A DNA stretch of 64,000 bases, from assembly GCF_021462225.1 (NCBI RefSeq), contig NC_061817.1:3966751-4030750 (forward strand), given 5' to 3'. Source of the DNA: Girardinichthys multiradiatus (taxonomy: Eukaryota > Chordata > Actinopteri > Cyprinodontiformes > Goodeidae). Numbering within the stretch: the stretch's first letter is position 1; every line of letters starts with the position of its first letter. The notes under the pieces were generated by a model. That model saw nothing but the letters and a program-made list of their open reading frames with translations. It ran no database searches and was not told the DNA's origin. Of the stretch, positions 12,944 through 24,090 are shown piece after piece. Both the position numbers and the translations under genes were made by a program.

Positions 12944-13853
12944 ATCGGTCCAAGCTCCGTGTTGAGTCCTGGTCAGCTAACTGTCTCTCTTTCTGTCTTT
13001 AGTCCAAACGACTGAATTCTCGTCAGTCCCATTGGTCTTTGTTTTTTTCTCGTTTTGATCTGTCAATTTCTTACAGACCTGGATCAAAGAACACAAAACC
13101 TGAAGCTGCCAGCACCTGAGTGTTAGTCAACAGTGGTAACAGACTCTAGCCCAGATCTAAGCTTGTTCCAAGTTTCTCTAGTGCTTTGACTTGCCTTCTC
13201 GTGTCCTCCTCCTCAGGTTCCTGACCAGTCTCGATCCAGCCTCCAGTTCTCGGTTACTTCTGAATTAAGCATACTCCAGACCTCTGGATCAAAGTATTCT
13301 CTGGTTCATTCTGGTTGAGTCCTTTGGATTTTCAAGATTCAAGTTTCAAGTTCCCTTCTTTGGACTACCTTCTGGCTGGCAGCTTCCAGGCTCGACGACA
13401 AACTGGCCCAAGTCATTAGCAAACCCTGTTCACCCTCCAACGTGCTCTCAGGCAAGCTTCTTCACCAATTCTCCTCTTCATCACCCTGCCCTTCACAGAT
13501 GGTGAAGAAACCAAGCTCCTGGAAACTTCTTCGTGCCTCAAAGACCACTCCTCCTGGATGAACTTATCTCACCAAGGCTACTCCTGTGTTGAGCTCCCAG
13601 ACTCCACATCTCCATTCCCCTTGGTGGTTCTATTCCTCTTCCTTGTAAGAAAGTTCTTAGCTAACAATAATCAATTACCTCATCATTTTTATACTCACCT
13701 GTTTTCCTCTTCTCTTTGCAGTTGTCTGGTTCCCGCTTTCTGATCTTAGAACTATTTCCCTGTGTAAAAATAAACATCTTAAAATCTCTGTGGGTTCTCC
13801 TGAGTGTGATTCTGCATGTTGGTCAGATTTGTACCTAAATCCATGACACATTA

Positions 13854-14689
13854 AGCAAGATTAAACATACTCTTGGCAGGTTTCAAATTATTTTCATTAT
13901 TTTCATTCAAGATGTTTGTTTCTGATAGGAAATGAGAGTCACCCCACAAAATGTGAAAAACAATGTTAAAAGAGCATCAACTTAAAAAAATCTGGTTTTT
14001 ATTTACATTGTAATAAAAAACGCATGTCAAGTTAATTTTTTACTCTTTTCTATAATCAATAGACAACCTTTATTGACATTATGACAAACTCTTCTTACAA
14101 TTGTCAATCAGCATTTTGCATGCTTCCCATTGTATTTTGTCTTCACCCTATTCCTCAGCTACCTCCATAGGCACCTAATTATGTTTAAAACTGGGGGAGA
14201 AAATTTAAGAAAACATGGAGCTCACCTCTAAAAAACTTCACCTATATGAAACACTCCTCTTGCAGCTGCTAAGCCTACAGCTTATGACAAATCGATGGGG
14301 TATACTACCAGTATAGGACTGGTGGCATATTGGTATGAGACATTCTAGTTTTTTGTGGGAGATCCTGAGTTTGAGCTTGTAAAATTTTTACTATGTCTTT
14401 TCTTGTCTTGTCAGTTAGGTGCTAATTTAAAGTGGCTGTGACACACATTATCCACAAATGCAAAAACTGAAAAAAAGCTTCTTAATATTGAAGAAATTGG
14501 GCAGTAATTTACATTTTAATAGGATTAAAGATGTAATTGTGACACAAAATAGGTATTTTTTGTTGTTAGATTTTGCACATCCAAAGTCGCCCAGAAATGA
14601 CATGAAAGGGGAACTCTCTGGTCATTCATTGTTTGAGCATCAATGATAAACTGTTCAAGTAGAACCCAAGTGTTAAAAACAGCGCTAAC
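13854..14689. other. Non-coding stretch
   Basis: About 0.8 kb between the gypsy remnant and the THAP pseudogene. I see no gene, repeat boundary or RNA in it. Confidence 0.5.
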
Positions 14690-15048
14690 GTGGTGAAACG
14701 GTGCATTGCTGGTGGTTGCAGGAATACTGAGACATCAGCCTTTAGTCTGCACTACTTTCCTAAAGTGAAGAGGATCAGAGCTGCCTGGGTCAGAGCTGGA
14801 AAACTGAGGAGGGACAGATGGGCTGGTCCAACCAAGCACAGCCAGTTGTGTTCGGAGTACTTTTCAGCAAACTGCTTCGAACAAGAAACCCCTGAATCCA
14901 TAAGAGAAATTATCTCAGGGGTCGGGACATCTGACAGACGAAGGAGAATGTTGAGGCAGATGCTATTGCCACGCTGTTCAGAGCATCCGATGGGAGAAGA
15001 TCGACAAAGTTTATTGCTGCTGTTGTAAAACGAATCAAAGCACAGCGG
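14690..15048 (+). pseudogene. THAP-domain exon, degraded
   Basis: The translation shows the N-terminal THAP zinc-coordinating DNA-binding domain: CIAGGC near the start, the AWVRAGK block and the CSEYFSANCFE end. THAP domains bind zinc through C2CH. Here the last ligand, His, is replaced by Tyr (CSEYF where CSEHF is usual). The start codon position reads GTG, not ATG. The frame shifts near 14940-14955, because the typical tail (ADAIATLF, then a basic KRIKAQR end) continues in another frame up to a good donor, GTAAGA, at 15049. THAP domains occur in host proteins and in P-element/Kolobok-type transposases, and I cannot tell which this was. Confidence 0.65.
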
Positions 15049-15054
15049 GTAAGA

Positions 15055-16725
15055 ATACTTCCTCATCGCAAAAGTACCTTTAGATATCGGCAGTTATGAG
15101 TAATAATAATGCAAAATTATTATTATTAAAATAAGCTAAATTACACACGCATACAATATATTTAAATAAATGTTTCTCTAAAGATTCTAAAATAAGTGTA
15201 GTGTATTCAGATCTTGAATCATCCCTTTTCTCTGCTGCTACAGCTCCATGCTACTCTCTTGGCCTCCGGTTGTTTCACTCAGTGCCATATATTTATACTG
15301 TAACCCTGGATTTACACTGTATCTGCTCTGGTCCGGTCCGCTGCGAAGCTCGGAGGCGCTCCAAGAAGTATTCGCAGATCGCGCAATGAAAGTATTATGT
15401 ATATTTATTAATATAGCAAGATCTAGTCTGTCTTTAGTAAATTATTTTGAAAATCCAGATGTTATGCTGGTTCTGTTTCCTGTTAATGCGATATGATTCA
15501 TGCATATTGACTCTGGCTGTTTTCTGGCATCTGGTAAAAATAAACTCTAGTCGAATTGGATGGCCATCCGCACTTCGCTGCACTTGTGCTCTGCCACGTA
15601 ATGAAAGCTGACTTTCTTCTCCTGACTCGTACGCTTCATCTCTCTCTGATAGTGATTGAAATATATAAATATCAGATTGTTTGCTACTGTCTGTGTTGTT
15701 GGCCACTGTAGCTGCTGTCGGTTTACGTGCTAGGATTCCCCTTATATATCATGAAAAAGAGCAAAGGAGTAGTCTGGAAGTGCCTTTTTTGGGAAAGTTA
15801 TGACCATGTATCTGAAAAATTTATTTCAGAGCCATAGATTTACTTCTTGAAATATTTAATTAATTAATTAGTTTCCTTTCCATAAACGTCATTGGATTTA
15901 TAATAAAAATTAGATGACACAGGCACTTTAAGAAACTCATTCAATACATTTAAAGGAAAATGTTGTTTAAAAACAGTTAATAGATGCTATATTTACGTTT
16001 CTGGCAGGCATCTTTATTGCAGGCTGGCTCCAAGTCTAAACTGCCAGCAGCCTTAAACCACAATCCTGTGTAAAGGTTTCTATTGTTTCTTTTAGTTTTA
16101 TGAGTGAGACAGATGCAGCGATATTATAATATATATAATGGGTGGATGGATGGATAGATGGATGGATGGATGGATGGAGAATAAAAAAGTTATGAAACAG
16201 TTTAAATTACTCTATAGTTTTTTGATTGACAGCTGTTGAGAAATCCCCTCTGGTCAAAGGGAATCCTCACACAGTACCAGTATATTGTGGCATTTCAAAT
16301 GCTTTGCAGTGTTTTGGTCTGGTCGAATGCTGCAGGCAGCTTGGCATTGTTTCAGGTGAGAAATTCAGTTAAGTGTAGAGCGAGTTGTGTACCTTATTGC
16401 TGTTGAAAAATGCATACGATGACAATTTTTGGTTCAGTCCACCTTTCTTGCTGTAGCTTCATGAGAAAGTTTAATGTTTCCAAATCAGAGTTTAGAGACA
16501 GCTGGGAATCCTCTCTGTTTTGATTTGGTGTCACATTTTAAAGTTGTGCTACTGAGGGTTGCATTGATCTCTTAGTTTCACACATAAGCATTGCGTTCAG
16601 GTATGAAATAACGCTGCATTTGTTTGATACATGTGTACATACAGGACGAATATGTAAACCAAATGAGGGTAAAACAAGGGTACCTCTAAGATATAATAGA
16701 GATGAGGAAAGATACAGTTCCACTA
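15055..16725. other. Mostly non-coding stretch
   Basis: No clear gene. On the minus strand, 15434-15706 is open for about 90 codons with a polar, Ser/Glu-rich composition, but the start is not ATG and no family is recognisable. A GGAT microsatellite lies at 16142-16178. Confidence 0.4.
16142..16178. repeat. (GGAT)n microsatellite
   Basis: About nine tandem copies of GGAT with one variant unit (AGAT). Confidence 0.9.
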
Positions 16726-17000
16726 CTTTTCAGCCAATGGGAATGCAGACTGCCTGTGTATGTCCCACCCACCTTCTCCATGCCTGTTCTGTTGTTGTGT
16801 GGAGTCAAAGTGGAACTAAACCCGATGTAAAACCGTAACCCCGCCCCCAGACACATTTTGAAAAATGCCGCCAAAGTGGGCATTGCCAAGAGACACTGAG
16901 AGGCATGGACAAACATGGGGATGAGTGGAGGGGGTTAAGCCGGTATGTGGTTTGGACAACGAGAGAAAGAGTCAGCTAGCTTAATTTGACATATTGAAAC
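16726..17000 (+). promoter_or_regulatory. Candidate promoter (CCAAT and GC box)
   Basis: A CCAAT box lies at 16734-16738 and a GC box (CCCCGCCCCC) at 16839-16848. The surrounding sequence is less AT-rich than its neighbours. An ATG with a favourable context (A at -3, G at +4) follows at 17001. No TATA box is evident. The promoter reading is inferred from this arrangement only. Confidence 0.35.
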
Positions 17001-17066
17001 ATGGAGAGTGACCAGAACAACTCTGCTGTTGAGTTGGAGGATTTTTCACCACCCTCATCACTGGAG
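17001..17066 (+). CDS. Candidate first coding exon (22 codons)
   Basis: The frame begins MESDQNNSAVELEDF and remains open to a consensus splice donor, GTATGT, at 17067. It is acidic and Ser-rich, like many disordered N-termini of nuclear or transposase proteins. Read through the donor, it stops within eight codons, which fits an exon boundary. The outer ERV LTR begins about 480 bp downstream, so if the exon is real the whole ERV nest lies in its first intron. The family is unknown. Confidence 0.3.
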
Positions 17067-17544
17067 GTATGTGGAGCCCAGCGGGCCTGAATCTCATCAG
17101 TTCAAGCCGCTGACTCAAGGTGCTGACTCAGCAATGACCGAAGCCATTGCTGCCAAGGCAGTGGAGGACAGAATGGGTCCAGATTCTGAGAGGTAAAGTG
17201 ATGTTAGCAACATCATTGCTAACATGGGCTAATGTTCAAAGCAGTAACAAACCTTTAGAAAGCTTATATTTACATGTAGATTTATATTATCTCCAGTAAA
17301 GCACATGATCCAAGGTATAATGCATAAACGCCACAGCTAGCCATGCCTTTTGAACCAATAGAAAACGTTTACTGCAGTAGCCATTGTTCAACCTAAAGAG
17401 GGCAGCACTAAGAGTTTTAGGACAAATATTGCAGAATTAAACAAGTTTACATGAAAATGTAAGAAATTGCATAATAACATAAAGATAGCCGAAGGCCCAA
17501 TTTCTACAGTTTAGCTGCAAAAAAAGTTGATTTGGGGTTTAGGT

Positions 17545-19452
17545 TGTCAAAATAAGGTGAGATCTTTCCATGTAATCCATGCAACATTTAGTAACTGCTC
17601 ACAGTTAACTCCAAAAAAGTTACAATAAATATCCTTATATCCTTATGTGTAATCCATGCAATAATTAGTAAAACACACAGTTGAAGCAGTGGGGAATGAA
17701 ACAAGCATATTCTCATATTCTGGAGCTGAGAGACTGGAGAGGCCTGTGTGGAGCCACGTATAATCTGCCACATGTTATCTGTCTTATCTTTTGCAAAAAT
17801 ATAAACAAGTATATCCAAATAAATGATGTATGATGATTTTACACTCTTTCACATGTATTAAATAAAATTAGCAATCTTTGATTAACAAGTTAAAAGATGT
17901 ATGATTGAGATGTAGTTAAGAACTGAGAATTAGAGGAAAAACATTAAGGTTTGACATTCTCAATCAGCTATATATGAAAGAAATATAACATTAATCATAT
18001 GTAAAGCATGAATAAAAAGAATGAAGTGATGGTTTTGCAACTGTGTTTTAAAGTAAATGCTGAAAGCTGAAGAATGGAATGTGTAATACTGTGTAAAGTC
18101 TAAAACTGAGCAGATTAGGGAAAGAACTGTAGGATGACTAGGAGTGACGAGAGCCAGCTGCATGCTGACAGCGACGGGAGGATGCGACTACAGACCAGCG
18201 TGGCTATTATTGGCATCTCCAAGGCTGAGAAACAGAATCAGTAGGTCACAATGACCATGACTAAAGTATTGAGCAATAATCAAGAAGCTGAGCTGAATAG
18301 GTTGCGCAATAACTAAGAAGCCTAATAAGGGCCTGACCAGTGAAGGCATCAAGCGCTATAAAAACAATGCTGAGAGCAGAAACGGGGTTGTTTCTTCGCA
18401 GAAGACCAGCGAACAAGTTCGGACGGAGAAAAAAAGCTTGGATGGAAAAGGAACAGAGACACAGCCCAACTGATCGACTGAATTAAAAAGAGGATCAATC
18501 CGTATCCCCAGAAAGGACTGTGCCTCAGAATTAAGAATCTGATTTCATCTAAAGCCTTTTTATCCAGACAACAGAAGTGAATTTGATCGGTGAACAGCTG
18601 ATTGCTCTAAGTTTCAGGCTTCTGGAAGTCCTGAATCAACTTAATTTATGTCCCCGGGTTTCCTTCAACTCTTCAGCCTCTGGAAACTACTGTCTTTGGA
18701 GACAAATAACAACAAAGATCCTGCTTAACCATCAAAGCCTGGAGCATCAGTGCATGCCACTTACAGGAAGAAAACAAGATTAAGTCGTATTCCCTTCAAG
18801 AAACCACTCGTTGTTACCAGAAGAATTCTTCTCCATCAGGTGCACGGATGAGCCTCCGTCTTCAAAGCCTCTCCAAACCCACTAGTTTCAGCATCGAGGA
18901 AAGACAGGTTGAGTTGATTGATTCCTTTCTATTATTGAAATTATTTTGTGTTGCCGAATTTAAGCTGTTACCGACCCCTGCAAAAGCGTTACTAATTAAA
19001 GAAAGCATATAAAATTCTACTTAAATCATGGACATTCAATTATTTGAGTCACCGTATTGTTGGTTTTTCATTGGTGGTAAAAGGTTTTGTTGCCTGGTTC
19101 CAAGATATTTTAGGAGGTTTTTATAGGTTGCCTTAGTCAAGTTTGTTAAAACAGCGCCCTTGGGGCTCGTGCTGAGCTATTAAAATTAACCTAGCCCATA
19201 TACCAAGAGCTAGTTGTAAATTAGGGAATGAGCAGCCATGAACAAAAGTGACTGTCGAAGGTGTGAATGACTGCGATAGGCTACTCGGTCGCCCGGACCT
19301 CCAGTTGAAGAAGGGCGAGTCTTTTGGATGAAGGCTGTCAGAGGCTAGGCGAGTCATTTCCCGACACCAGCTTAAACAGAACTTTCAGTAAACCTGTTTA
19401 GTAAGATCTTTCAGGTTTAGGGAAGTCCGGACCCGTTAGATGGAGAGCTGGA
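17545..19452 (+). repeat. ERV-A 5' LTR (about 1.9 kb)
   Basis: It starts TGTCAAAATAAGG and matches 61221-63127 along its whole length with scattered substitutions and small indels. The shared sequence ends at GAGCTGGA, and no CA end could be placed. The sequence next to the start (AGGT) does not reappear after the 3' copy, so the target duplication is lost or the 3' edge has been altered. A TATA box at 18357 puts U3 at about 0.83 kb and R plus U5 at about 1 kb, long for a retrovirus. Confidence 0.85.
18357..18364 (+). promoter_or_regulatory. TATA box of ERV-A 5' LTR
   Basis: TATAAAAA is followed about 30 bp later by a G-rich, likely initiation area. The 3' LTR has the equivalent TATAAAAA at about 62031, which supports a conserved promoter element. 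Confidence 0.55.
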
Positions 19453-19743
19453 CTCTGAAAGAGATAAAGGGGCCCCAGAAGAAGGATGCTCAGCAGAAGG
19501 ACGTCTCTGCCTAAGTACCCCGGACCGACAGCCTGAAAGGAAGTAAGGTTGTCTGTGACTGATAAGGCCGTCAGTCACAACCCTCGCAGTAACCGCATAA
19601 GCGTGCAGGTGAGGATAGGGCTTTATTGAGGGTAGAATGACCAAACCCAGACAGCAAAGCTAGTAGCCAAATAGTCTTAATCCATCCCTACTAGAAGGAT
19701 CCTCGAGAGGCTTTGGAGACGGACAACTCGAGACGACAAAGAC
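19453..19743 (+). other. ERV-A leader between LTR and gag
   Basis: About 290 bp with no long ORF. It would hold the primer-binding and packaging sites. I could not match its start to a tRNA 3' end, and it lacks the TGGTCCTTCG site found in ERV-B and ERV-D. Confidence 0.45.
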
Positions 19744-21025
19744 ATGTTGATGGACGAAGAGAGTGAAACGCAGGAATGGACAGAGCGGGGAGCTGAAGGA
19801 CCACTCCCGTCAACAGAACAACCGACATCAACACAGTTAGAGCTACACCGCATACCTACCGAGGTGCTGTTAGGTGAGGATGGATATTCAATATGGGCTT
19901 CATTGGTAAAGAAAATGTTCTTCAGTTTAAACAAAGAGCAATCGAAAGAAGCACTACAGAGTGAGCTAACAGATCACCTCCAAAGAGATGACGTATTTTA
20001 TTGTTCAGAGATAAAATATGGATATAGTCCAGAGGAAGGATGAAATTGGTCGATTGTTACGGTGGTGGTCAGGGTTCATTGAACTATGGGGACTGGGGAA
20101 ACTGATCTCAATGAACCTCCACTGCCATCAGCACCATGCTCCACAAGCAAGCCTATAAGGAAAATGTCTGAACAACACATGGCGTCCAGCCCTGAAGCTG
20201 ATGTTTTTCGTGAGTACAAAAAGATCAAGACCTTAGTTAGAGAGAAAAGATCAGAAGAAAGTAATGAAGATTACATCAAAGATGTGTGGCCGATGATTAC
20301 CAGTGCTACTGAAAGTGACAAAGCTAAACAATTGTGGCTGAGCCATGTAACAGCACATCCCTTAGACAAACAAGGAACAGCTCAAAGCCATTATGAGAGG
20401 TTTGTGTTGGAAGACATGGATGATGGAGACTCCCAGATCAGAAGAGCTAGACTGCGCATGGATGAAGGTCAGCACCTTGCACCGGTGTGGCATGTGCTTA
20501 AGTAAACAATCTCACCAGCTAGATAGGTGAAGGCCCTCCGAGAAGTAACCAAAGGGAGGAGAGGAGAGATCGCTTTTGCCAAAATGCCGATGCAGGGTAC
20601 AACAGTTCCACAGATGGATCAAGCAGTAATTTCTTATGATCTAGAGCAGCTGTTTTGTGAAGAAAGAAGAAGAGGACAAAGAGACAGGACAAGGGCCCAA
20701 ACCACCAAATAAGGCCAGTGTGAAAGCTCCAGCCAACCCTCCTAACAGACCACCTCTTCAGAGAAGTGAAGAACCGCAAAGAAGATTTTACGGACCACCA
20801 GCATCGCAAGGCCCACAAAAGAAAAACACCTTTCTCCCTAGAGAAAAGAACGACAAACTGTCCTCTGAAGAAAAGAAGGCCCTCTTCGAGTCCCGCAGAT
20901 CAGGAAACGGTTGCGTGCCAAGTAAAGATGACAAGGCCGCGAGTCACCCTGGAAAATGCCTACTGGAAGGGGACGAAATCTACACAGGAGTGGGAGAAGA
21001 ACCCTATCTAGTGGACACCGGGGCG
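19744..21025 (+). pseudogene. ERV-A gag and start of protease
   Basis: Gag remains open in pieces: 19744-20043, 20086-20505 and 20657-21025, with frame breaks between. The first piece is acidic. The second is helical and charged, plausibly capsid. The third is rich in Pro, Lys and Arg (PPNKASVKAP, RPPLQRSEEPQRRF) and plausibly binds nucleic acid. No CCHC zinc knuckle is present, unlike most orthoretroviruses and unlike ERV-C. The third piece runs in frame into YLVDTGA (21011-21025 encodes VDTGA), the aspartic protease active site, where Rex3 copy 1 interrupts it. Confidence 0.65.
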
Positions 21026-21231
21026 TTCCCAGGCCAGTGGAGAGACATAGTCCCTCCAGCGTGTCCCGGGCTGTCCCCTGGGCCTCCTTCCGGTGGGACA
21101 TGCCTGGAACACCTCCCGAGGAAGGCGTCCAGGAGGCATCCAGTATAGATCACTGAGCCACCTCAACTGGCTCCTCTCGATGTAGAGGAGCAGCGACTCT
21201 ACTCCGAGCGCCTCCCGGATGGCTGAGCTCC

Positions 21232-22317
21232 TCACCCTATCTCTAAGGGAGTGCCCGGCCACCGGGCACTACGGAGGAAGCTCATTTCCGCCGCTTGTAT
21301 CTGGGATCTTGTTCTTTCGGTCATGACCCAAAGTTCATGGCCATAGGTGAGAGTAGGAACGTAGACCGACCGGTAAATTGAGAGCTTCGCTTTTCGGCTC
21401 AGCTCTCTCTTCACCACAACGGACCAGCACAGCGCCCCCATTACTGTGGCAGCCGCACCGATCCGTCTGTCGATCTCCCGCTCCATTCTTCCCTCACTCG
21501 TGAACAAGACCCTGAGATACTTAAACTCCTCCACTTGAGGCAGGAACTCCCCTCCAACCTGAATAGGACAAGACACCATTTTCCGGTCGAGAACCATGGC
21601 CTCGGACTTGGAGGAGCTGATCTTCATCCCAGTCGCTTCACACTCGGCTGCGAACCGCCCCAGTGCATGCTGTAGGTCTTGGCTAGAGGGGGCCAGCAGG
21701 ACCACGTCATCTGCAAAAAGAAGAGACGAAATCCTCTGGTCCCCAAACCAGACCCCCTCCGGCCCTTGGCTGTGCATAGAAATCCTGTCCATAAAAGTTA
21801 TGAATAGGACCGGTGACAAAGGGCAGCTCTGCCGGAGTCCAACATGCACCGGGAACAGGTCCGACTTAGTGCCGACAAAACTCCTGCTCCGCTTGTACAG
21901 AGATCGGATGGCCCTAGTAAAGGGCCCCCGATTCCATACTCCTGGAGCACCCCCCACAGGGCATCACGAGGGACACAGTCGAATGCCTTCTCCAGGTCCA
22001 CATAAACACATGTGAACCGGTTTGGCAAACTCCCATGAACCCTCGAGTACCCTGTAGAGGGTATAGAGCTGGTCCTGTGTTCCACGGCCGGGACCAAAAC
22101 CACACTGCTCCTCCTGAAGCCGGGGTTCGACTATCAGCTGGACTCTCCTCTCCAATACCCTGGCGTAGGCCTTACCAGGGAGGAGTGTGATCCCCCTGTA
22201 GTTGGAACACACCCTCCGGTCACCCTTCTTATGTAGGGGGACCACCACCCCAGTCTGCCAATCCAAAGGCACTGTCCCCGTCCACCACGCAATGACACCA
22301 TGACAGCCCCATAACAT
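21232..22317 (-). pseudogene. Rex3 copy 1 reverse transcriptase
   Basis: Minus-strand fragments 21232-21957, 21798-22103 and 21964-22317 cover the RT domain of the LINE. Visible marks are the GITLLPGKAYARVLE fingers region, the QCGFGPGRGTQDQL block, the FADD catalytic box and the long EFKYLRVLFTSEGRMEREID thumb part. Two frame breaks lie near 21960 and 22000, so it is inactive. Confidence 0.8.
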
Positions 22318-22960
22318 CCAAAGACCTTAGGTACTCAGGGCGGATCTCATCCAACCCCAAAGCCATGCCACCGCGGAGCTTTTTAACCACCTCGGTGACT
22401 TCAGCCTATGTGATGAAAGAGTCCAACCCCGAGTCCCCAGCCTCTGTTTCCACCAGGGAATGCGTGATGGCAGGATTGAGGAGATCCTCGAAGTACTCCT
22501 TCCACCGGCCGATAATGTCTCCAGTCGAGGTTAGCAGCTCCCCACCCCCACATTAAACAGTGTTGGCGAAGCACTGCTTCCCCCTCCTGAGGCGCCAGAC
22601 GGTTTTCCAGAATCGCTTCGGGGCCAACCGGTAGTCCTTCTCCATGGCCTCACCGAACTCCTACCAGGTCCGAGTTTTTGCCTCTGCCACAGCCTGGGCC
22701 GCAGCACGCTTGGCCCCACGGTACCCGTCAGCCGCCTCAGGAGTCCCACAAGCCAACCACAGCCGATAGGACTCCTTCTTCAGCTTGACAGTGTCCCTTA
22801 CTGCCGGTGTCCACCACCGGGTTTGGGGATTGCCGCCGCGACAGGCACCGCAGACCTTACGGCCGCAGCTTCGGGCAGCAGCATCGACAATAGATGTGGA
22901 GAACATGGTCCACTCGGACTCTATGTCTCCAACATCCCTCGGAATCTGGTCAAAGCTCTC

Positions 22961-24090
22961 TCAGAGGTGAGAGTTGAATACATCCCTGGCCAAGGGGTTC
23001 GCCAGACGTTCCCAGCAGACCCTCACTATGCGCTTGTGCCAGCCAAGTCTGTCCGGCTTTCTCCTCCTCCAGCGGATCCAACTCACCACCAGGTGGTGAT
23101 CAGTGGACAGCTCAGCCCCTCTCTTCACCTGAGTGGCCAAAACATGCGGCCGAAGGTCTGATGATACGACAACAAAGTCGATCATTGACCTCCTGCCTAG
23201 GGTATCCTGGTGCCGAGTGCACTGATGGACACCCTTATGTTTGAACATGGTGTTCATTATGGACAATCCACGACTAGCACAGAAGTCCAATAACAAAACA
23301 CCGCTCGGATTCAGATCGGGGAGGCCATTCCTCCCAATCACGCCTCTCCAGGTGTCACTGTCGTTTCCCACGTGGGCGTTGAAGTCCCCCAGCAGAATAA
23401 TGGAGTCCCCAGGAGGGGCACTATCCAGCACCCCCGACAGGGACGCCAAGAAGGCCGGGTACTCCGCACTACCACTCGGCCCGTAGGCTGAAATGATAGT
23501 CAGAGACCTCTCCCCAACCCGAAGGCGCAGGGATGCGACCCTCTCATCCACTGGGGTAAACCCCAACACGAGACGGCTGAGATGAGGGACGACAAGCAAA
23601 CCCACCCCAGCCCGCCGCCTCTCCCCGTGGGCCACTCCAGAGTAGAAGAGAGTCCAGCCCCTCTCGAGGAGATGGGTTCCAGAGCCCACGCTGTGCGTGG
23701 AGGCGAGCCCGACTATTTCTAGTCGATATCTCTCGACCTCCCGCACCAGCTCAGGCTCCTTGCCCCCCAGCGAGGTGACATTCCACGTCCCTAGAGCCAG
23801 CCTAAGCATCCGGGGATCGGGCCGCCGAGGTCTCCAGCTTCGTCCGCCGCCCAATCCTCTTTGCACCGGTCCCTCACGGTTCCCCCTGCAGGTGGTGGGC
23901 CCACTGGGGGACGGTCTTGCGTCTCTCGTTCGGGCTTGGCCCGGGCGGGTCACGCGAGGAGCAACCCAGCCACCAGGCGCTCTCCGGCGAGTCCCAACCC
24001 CAGGCCTGGCTCCAGGGTGGGACCCCGGCTCCGCCGTACAGGGCGACGTCACGTGCCTCGATTTTGTAGTCGTCATGAGGGGTTCTTGAC
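22961..24090 (-). pseudogene. Rex3 copy 1 endonuclease domain
   Basis: One open stretch on the minus strand holds the APE-type endonuclease that nicks target DNA for LINE insertion. Motifs seen include [30 protein letters not shown] and [13 protein letters not shown] (His near the end). The part before the endonuclease is Arg/Pro-rich and comes from the 5' UTR-derived region. The domain looks complete, but the downstream RT is broken. Confidence 0.8.

Larger units (their letters stand above)
12419..13848 (+). mobile_element. Deleted Ty3/gypsy retrotransposon
   Basis: The element starts TGTCGGGG and ends CCATGACA. It is flanked on both sides by the 5-bp duplication CATTA (12414-12418 and 13849-13853), so both outer ends are original. 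It is only 1430 bp, although an intact gypsy element is 4-6 kb. Inside are a gag zinc knuckle and the start of a protease, then about 900 bp of LTR-like sequence. The beginning of the 5' LTR runs almost directly into gag, and RT, RNase H and integrase are absent. Large internal deletions after insertion are the simplest explanation. Confidence 0.75.
21014..24090 (-). mobile_element. Rex3/RTE-type LINE, copy 1, inserted in ERV-A protease
   Basis: A LINE of the RTE clade (Rex3 type, common in teleosts) in reverse orientation. On the minus strand it encodes an apurinic-like endonuclease (22961-24154 region: [29 protein letters not shown]) and then reverse transcriptase (ITLLPGK, VDLEKAFD remains, FADDVVLLAPS) and the C-terminal REVFQACPTGRRPRG block. 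Frameshifts break it into at least five pieces. Both ends are incomplete: the usual GATGG-type 3' tail and last coding part are missing at the left, and the 5' UTR is missing at the right. Confidence 0.85.

Noticed and set aside
17588..17818. Minus-strand ORF repeated at 61264-61482
   Set aside because: Present in both copies only because both are in the ERV-A LTR. No protein family.
19440..19465. Similarity of CTGGACTCTGAA to a tRNA-Gln anticodon arm, as an ERV-A primer site
   Set aside because: It matches the tRNA sense strand, not its complement, and not the 3' end. Likely chance.
21596..24089. Plus-strand ORFs across Rex3 copy 1
   Set aside because: Rex3 is encoded on the minus strand. 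These are antisense shadows of GC-rich coding sequence.
23861..24090. Start of the long plus-strand ORF before ERV-A RT
   Set aside because: The first 75 or so codons are antisense Rex3 5' region fused by chance to the ERV-A pol frame. Only the part after about 24091 is pol.
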